Position numbers and translations under genes: made by a program. Below, piece by piece: positions 13,701 to 13,877 of a stretch of DNA of 13,877 nt; within the stretch, counting starts at the first letter, position 1; the number at the start of each line of letters is the position of its first letter. The notes under the pieces were generated by a model. It was given only the letters and a program-made list of their open reading frames with translations. It was not told the origin of the DNA and did not search any database. Source of the stretch: an uncultured bacterium (lineage in GTDB: Bacteria; Patescibacteriota; Gracilibacteria; UBA4473); the NCBI GenBank assembly GCA_947311285.1, contig CAMZKS010000016.1:1-13877 (forward strand). The letters are read 5' to 3'.

Positions 13701-13877
13701 AGCTCACTGTCACCTGGTATGTTTAATGTTGTTAATAAAGATCTTTTAAGCGCTTCGAGCTTATTAGGTTTAACCTCTATCGATGAAACTTTGTATCTAT
13801 TAATTAATTCAGCTCCAAAGTATCCATTTTCATCAATCGGATTCACGCCATAAATATCGAATTTTTGACATAAATCG
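10730..13877 (-). CDS. ileS: Isoleucyl-tRNA synthetase (eukaryote-like type) with embedded histidine phosphatase domain, 5' partial
   Basis: The enzyme charges tRNA-Ile and proofreads valine. The frame is open to the window edge, so the start and the HIGH motif lie outside. Residues below count from GTG at 13846, an arbitrary point. The visible part starts in the CP1 editing domain (VNPIDENGYF), followed by an unrecognised insert of about 160 residues (11-170). It continues with YPFCWRTDCALMYR (218-231), WFVNVEKIKERM, ISRNRYWGAPIPVW, a zinc cysteine set (C293, C298, C333, C336), LDCWFESGSMPYGSTHYPFEN, GLDQTRGWFYSLHVLG and KMSKS at 431-435. Residues 507-675 form a complete histidine phosphatase domain. 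The anticodon-binding helical domain resumes at TTELDKWIISEL (679) and includes NNWYLRRSRKRFW (721-733). The C-terminal part (815-1038) contains LRQPL and a terminal accessory domain. First visible gene of a four-gene operon. Confidence 0.96.
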   Translation of the reverse strand, partial: DLCQKFDIYGVNPIDENGYFGAELINRYKVSSIEVKPNKLEALKRSLLTTLNIPGDSELGTNEQYVNKAKAADQEIKAAKSIKLLVASPNGETLQGGNINYIKDNESFKIFKDTEGNLFIASWLWDQERMPYKRKLTEIEFENNVISSLQEIEKCFPEYNLDEPNDRSIHNPSDVKSVGFYTDGLAGLYFRADNEVEGSKENNANRWVMKALEENGDLFKKEQITHDYPFCWRTDCALMYRGLKTWFVNVEKIKERMIATNKDINWLPEHLKEGRFGKILEGAPDWAISRNRYWGAPIPVWRCENEACGNIEVMGSRSDLETKADAKVDDLHKHFVDELTWDCAKCTSKMVRIEEVLDCWFESGSMPYGSTHYPFENKEETEQKLKDGTLDFPSADFIAEGLDQTRGWFYSLHVLGCALFDKNIYKNVITNGIILAEDGQKMSKSKKNYPDPNLIFDQYGADSMRYYLLSSPAVRAENFRFTEQGVSEILKTIILPLRSTYQFFSTYANIDNWKPTNITFIRHGEGEHNVAGIYSGKITNPHKLTANGVLDCEVLAQKLPKFDKIYASPFVRTRQTADILFGEGAYEINDKIVEIDFGNLEGKAYRPVLERLKDTSGEMLDSVQARMADFIADIAKNHSGKNVAVVSHGGTIRYGRAFYEGFETLEEVLAYDVVAPGKTADFICPPNATTELDKWIISELQIVLKNYRTKMDAYKIDEALRDIAPFIDNLNNWYLRRSRKRFWASGMSEEKVSGYETLHYVLRTLARILAPIMPFFSEKLHKDLTDSLSLFPEQNSVHLQYIPNARDCLINKSLSQNIGLMREVVSLSASIRARANVKLRQPLQKLQLAVSGTHTVALSNEDLAIIAGEANVKKVEILQSVKGLATAIIKVDARQVGKKFGSKVQQLIAAGKSGNFMLNPDGTVNICDEVLEAGEYETAFLTEEGSEADSTPNVVVILDTELTPELEREGEAREIIRAIQDLRKSSGFEVSDRIEVVFETSSDNLNETVRDFGDQIKGEVLANSLNSGDGEHETKIDEAVIKLTLKKV
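11822..12331 (-). other. Histidine phosphatase domain inserted in IleRS
   Basis: This domain segment covers residues 506-675 of the IleRS numbering used here. Motifs are complete: TFIRHGEGEHN with nucleophile H513 and R512, IYASPFVRTRQTADI with R562, EIDFGNLEG with acidic E584, and VVSHGGTIR with H638. It replaces what is normally a linker of only a few residues between the STYQFFSTYANID helix end and the ELDKWI start of the anticodon-binding domain. All residues needed for phosphohistidine chemistry appear present, so an active enzyme is plausible. Its substrate is unknown. Confidence 0.9.

Noticed and set aside
13331..13807. Intein in IleRS
   Set aside because: The insert has no N-terminal Cys or Ser splice block, and the only His-Asn pair (SIHNP) is followed by Pro instead of Cys, Ser or Thr.
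1..13877. Alternative code with UGA read as glycine, as in some candidate phyla
   Set aside because: UGA ends rnpA and the small histidine phosphatase at the expected lengths, and conserved glycines use GGN codons.

Overview
This 13.9 kb window is gene-dense bacterial chromosome of moderate, slightly AT-leaning composition. It uses the standard code (UGA terminates rnpA and the small histidine phosphatase), and Shine-Dalgarno-like sequences are mostly absent or weak. The gene content suggests a streamlined member of the Candidate Phyla Radiation (Patescibacteria): very short intergenic gaps, ATGA-type stop/start overlaps, a eukaryote-type IleRS, an M42 peptidase and a YidC with a small extracytoplasmic domain. 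That placement is an inference from gene content only; a biosynthetically richer lineage such as Peregrinibacteria would fit, but I cannot resolve it.

Layout. (1) 1-1064, plus strand: the 3' part of an M42-family aminopeptidase gene, broken by one -1 frameshift near 861. (2) 1065-1241: spacer with palindromic TTCGAA repeats. (3) 1242-4034, plus: purine biosynthesis pair purQ (with an unusual C-terminal extension that looks like two PurS-like repeats) and purH. (4) 4179-5789, minus: holB (DNA polymerase III delta') followed by a PSP1/RicT-family gene, the same order as holB-yaaT in Bacillus; the PSP1 gene has a frame switch at or just before an A9 run. (5) 5935-7697, plus: rpmH-rnpA-yidC, tightly packed and ended by a strong bidirectional terminator. 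(6) 7781-8209, minus: a small secreted protein of unknown function with its own good promoter. (7) 8357-13877, minus: an apparent four-gene operon, ileS (5' end outside the window), a YbaK/ProX-type aminoacyl-tRNA deacylase, a stand-alone histidine phosphatase and ilvA, all abutting or overlapping.

The most striking feature is the ileS gene. A complete histidine-phosphatase (phosphoglycerate-mutase-like) domain with all expected catalytic residues sits between the class I catalytic core and the anticodon-binding domain. A second, unrecognised insert of about 160 residues lies in the editing domain. Downstream in the same operon are a trans-editing-type tRNA deacylase, a second histidine phosphatase resembling the embedded one, and threonine dehydratase, the committed enzyme of isoleucine synthesis. 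The cluster therefore joins isoleucine supply, charging of tRNA-Ile, aminoacyl-tRNA proofreading and an unexplained phosphatase activity.

The second notable item is a perfect 36-bp palindrome lying in frame inside ilvA, where it adds 12 codons relative to Bacillus IlvA as I recall it. A phase-shifted relative lies in the spacer after the peptidase gene. This resembles the way Rickettsia palindromic elements insert into genes. No RNA genes, CRISPR arrays, insertion sequences or replication origin were seen, and no gene-free stretch exceeds 300 bases.
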